Source: Thermoplasmata archaeon (GTDB lineage Archaea; Thermoplasmatota; Thermoplasmata; Methanomassiliicoccales; Methanomethylophilaceae). Taken from it: a stretch of 64,000 bases of DNA. The stretch is from contig SUSZ01000008.1 in the NCBI GenBank assembly GCA_015063165.1, positions 1 to 64,000 of the forward strand, given 5' to 3'. Below the pieces are notes generated by a model. The model had not been told where the DNA came from, did not search any database, and saw only the letters and a program-made list of their open reading frames with translations. How positions within the stretch are numbered: position 1 is the first letter of the stretch; every line of letters begins with the position of its first letter. Below, one piece after another: positions 61,962 through 64,000 of this stretch. The position numbers were made by a program, and so were the translations under genes.

Positions 61962-62425
61962 GAATGACCGTATCCGAAATCATATGATAAACCTTTGTGA
62001 ACTAAGGGCAGTAAATTGTCGTAATTCGTATTCATCGATACGAAAATCGTTTGAAATCGAAATCAAATTTACTGAATCAGTAAAAGTACGACAATAGACT
62101 AAGTTTGTGTCGTACACGGACAGTTTGCTCCTTTTTTCAACGTCGAATGACGGATTGCCGAACTGGTTATCTACTGGGACGCCCTCCACCGCCACGCCGG
62201 TCCGGCGAAGGGGCGCGATTCGTGAACGCCATGTGCATGGGGCGGCGCATAGCGGCCCTTTTCCCATTCATTGGGGCTCCTGCGGGAGCTGGCGACGCGT
62301 CGTCGCAGCCATGACCGGAGGCCAACGTAGGGTCCGACAATCACCCCCGGCGTAAGTCAGTGCCCGGAGGCCGGCGTCATCGTCGGACCATGAACAGGTG
62401 TGTTAGCGCCCGGGGGACACAGTTC
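61962..62425. other. Intergenic region with AT-rich promoter, no gene
   Basis: About 460 bases. The part 61965-62100 is AT-rich and holds the promoter of the ligase gene. Right of it lie GC-rich sequences with frames lacking protein-like content. No RNA gene or strong repeat recognised. Confidence 0.45.
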
Positions 62426-63115
62426 TCACAGGCTGACCCCTATCTGAGCCAGCTCCTCGGTCAGCCTGTCCGCGTCCGGATACATATCGACGAGCTCCGC
62501 ATACTCCTTCTCCGTCTTCTTCCTGCATGGAGCGAATCCCAGGTCCAGGTTCAGAGCCAACGAGTAGAGGGCGTAATCGAACGCCTCGTCGGAGATCTCG
62601 TCGCTGTCCAGCTTGGAGGTGACGGATACGACCTTCAGAAGGACGCTGAAACGCCCAGCGCCAGGTCCGAAGAAGCCTGTGTCCCACCCGAAGAAGATGA
62701 GCGGATCATCCTTCAGCATGCCAGCGGAAACGAGCCTGCGGAAGGAAGCCTTCGGGTCCTTGTGTATGCCTTCCTCGGCAGGGACGGTATCGCCTTTCCT
62801 CTCGATGTAGAGCGCCTGGTTCCTCTCGACAAAGCCGTCGCTGGTAAGCCATTCGCACACAGGCTCGCTGTACGATGCGTCGTCCACGCAGCATATCTTC
62901 TTCATCAGGGTGTCCGCGATGGACGACATGACCTCCTTGGGAGCATCCCTGAGGTAGTCGCTGACGAAGAACCTCGCCCAGCTCCCGTGCCTTATCCATT
63001 TCAGCCTGAGCTCGTCGAACTCCGCGATCTCCGCCGTGACGTCGTCGTATCCGTACTCCGCGGCCGCCTTCGAGAAGACCTCCGACAAGTCGTAATCCAT
63101 TCCGTTGTCTGCCAT
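62426..63115 (-). CDS. Hypothetical soluble protein
   Basis: A 229-residue acidic cytoplasmic protein, start MADNGMDYDLSEVF (63115). Helical segments such as DELRLKWIRHGSWARFFVSDYL and VMSSIADTLMKKI, a CC pair (KKICCVDD) and GWDTGFFGPGAGRFSVLLKV. No family recognised; probably lineage-specific. It is divergent from the AhpD-like gene with a short shared promoter around 63116-63228. Confidence 0.65.
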   Translation of the reverse strand: MADNGMDYDLSEVFSKAAAEYGYDDVTAEIAEFDELRLKWIRHGSWARFFVSDYLRDAPKEVMSSIADTLMKKICCVDDASYSEPVCEWLTSDGFVERNQALYIERKGDTVPAEEGIHKDPKASFRRLVSAGMLKDDPLIFFGWDTGFFGPGAGRFSVLLKVVSVTSKLDSDEISDEAFDYALYSLALNLDLGFAPCRKKTEKEYAELVDMYPDADRLTEELAQIGVSL

Positions 63116-63228
63116 GATTCTTTCCTGCGGCATGGCCGCATACGCACGACGTCGGAGACGATGTTAAACGGTGGAGTGTGCACGCACGCGACATCAACGA
63201 TTATGAACATGCAAGACGTCCTTTACTC

Positions 63229-63636
63229 ATGGAAGAAGATCCCAAGGAGAGAGAAGTAGCAGACAAGATCCTGGAGGCGATCGAGAAGGAATACGGATTC
63301 GTCCCGGTCGTGAACCAGATCATGAGCACCCGTCCCGACCTGTTCATCCCTCAGACCAGGCTCAGCAAAGCCGTTTTCGAGGGAAAAGGAGACCTGGAAC
63401 CCAAGACCAGATACCTGTGCGCGGTGTCCGCAGCAGCCGCCACGGGCGCGGAATACTGCATCAGCGTACAGATGAAGCATGCCGTCGAAGCCGGAGCGAC
63501 TCAGGACGAAGTCCTCGAATCGATAATCATCGGATGTCAGATCGCTATGACCCGTGCACAATCCTATGCACTCAGGAAGTATGCAAAGCAGTTTGACCTT
63601 GAGATAGATGAGAGTTACCTAAACAACGTTAAATAA
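63229..63636 (+). CDS. Carboxymuconolactone decarboxylase / AhpD-like protein
   Basis: A 135-residue all-helical CMD-family protein: GFVPVVNQIMSTRPDL, LSKAVFEGKGDLEPKTRYL, then the AhpD-type site GAEYCISVQMKHAVEAGAT, VLESIIIGCQIAMTRAQSY. The second cysteine of the usual E-x-x-x-C-x-x-C-x-x-x-H motif is Val, so disulfide-based peroxidase activity is unlikely; a decarboxylase-like or redox-sensor role is possible. The upstream frame begins with GTG at 63178, but ATG 63229 is a better start. Confidence 0.82.
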   Translation: MEEDPKEREVADKILEAIEKEYGFVPVVNQIMSTRPDLFIPQTRLSKAVFEGKGDLEPKTRYLCAVSAAAATGAEYCISVQMKHAVEAGATQDEVLESIIIGCQIAMTRAQSYALRKYAKQFDLEIDESYLNNVK

Positions 63637-63664
63637 TACCTCAATACATCAACCACCGATAACA

Positions 63665-63991
63665 ATGGTCCAGATTTCGTCTGACGCGGAGAAGTTCATC
63701 AACGATCTTCTCGAAAAGAACAACAAGGTCGGCTACGGTATCAAGATCTACCTGTCTGGATTCGCATGCTCCGGACCCCAGTTCGGAATGTCTTTCCAGG
63801 AGAAGGCCAACGAGGGAGAGGTAGTCGACAAGAGCGCTCAGGGTTTCGAGATGTATTACGACAGCGAAACCGAGGAGGCCCTCGCCAAGTGTGTCATCGA
63901 GTTCATCGACGACCCCAACTTCGGAACCGGCCTCACCATCCGCGACCCCACGTTCGAGGGATGCGCCTCGTGCGGCGGAGGATGCCACTGA
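63665..63991 (+). CDS. HesB/IscA-like iron-sulfur protein
   Basis: A 108-residue protein of the HesB/IscA type. ISSDAEKFINDLLEKNN, GIKIYLSGFACSGPQFGMSF (first conserved Cys), GFEMYYDSETEEAL and the terminal GCASCGGGCH with the two closely spaced cysteines. Probably a carrier or sensor of Fe-S clusters. It follows the AhpD-like gene by 29 bp, in the same direction. The terminal His is unusual. Confidence 0.88.
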   Translation: MVQISSDAEKFINDLLEKNNKVGYGIKIYLSGFACSGPQFGMSFQEKANEGEVVDKSAQGFEMYYDSETEEALAKCVIEFIDDPNFGTGLTIRDPTFEGCASCGGGCH

Positions 63992-64000
63992 ACTTAAAGG

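Overview
The window looks like a chromosome segment of a methyl-reducing, pyrrolysine-using archaeon of the Methanomassiliicoccales (Thermoplasmata; gut or anoxic environments). The reasons are: a trimethylamine methyltransferase gene with one in-frame amber codon (mttB) next to its corrinoid protein gene; archaeal core genes (rpoK, rpoE', spt4, rps24e, rps27ae, deoxyhypusine synthase, diphthine synthase, trm5, GTP-dependent dephospho-CoA kinase, ADP-forming acetyl-CoA synthetase); TATA-box promoters, several apparently leaderless; and BspA-like/InlB-like surface proteins typical of gut methanogens. Among the genes whose stop I checked, only one ends in TAG, as expected where UAG is partly a sense codon.

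Layout. (1) 1-6.4 kb: a Sel1-repeat protein, rpoK, and a bacterial-looking operon (flavodoxin, LbH acetyltransferase, aldo/keto reductase, tandem chagasin-like protein) divergent from a LysR regulator. (2) 6.4-16.9 kb: a large BspA/InlB-repeat surface protein, then a trimethylamine module: MarR-type regulator, mttC, mttB with UAG, an EamA-type permease with two small downstream ORFs, and an iron-sulfur flavoprotein. A dyad TTGA-N4-TCAA recurs at the regulator, mttB and permease promoters. (3) 17.4-42.8 kb: an accessory island bounded by a 75-bp direct repeat (one mismatch) whose right copy contains the last 12 nt of a tRNA-Arg(CCG) gene. It holds a DUF4143 ATPase and a truncated relative, three BspA-like giants with duplicated halves, a Cys-rich ORF and its broken copy, an IS630-type element with a -1 frameshift site, a papain-like protease, a DUF169 protein, an HTH protein, a membrane-anchored P-loop GTPase-like protein, and a family of C-terminal-coding and tandem repeats. 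No integrase is recognised. (4) 42.8-64 kb: a dense housekeeping region.

How genes work together. MttB transfers a methyl group from trimethylamine to MttC; an MtaA/MtbA-like protein at 48.5 kb belongs to the family that passes methyl groups from corrinoid proteins to coenzyme M. The permease and flavoprotein probably serve uptake and redox support. Spt4, RpoE', DPCK, S24e and S27ae form one overlapping information-processing operon.

The most interesting new observation is a small MetV-like (MTHFR C-terminal-like) Rossmann protein at 45.4-45.8 kb. Its reading frame reaches a plausible leaderless ATG only if a UAG codon is read through. The TATA element is exactly equidistant from this ATG and from the divergent thymidylate kinase ATG. 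It is a candidate non-methyltransferase pyrrolysine protein.
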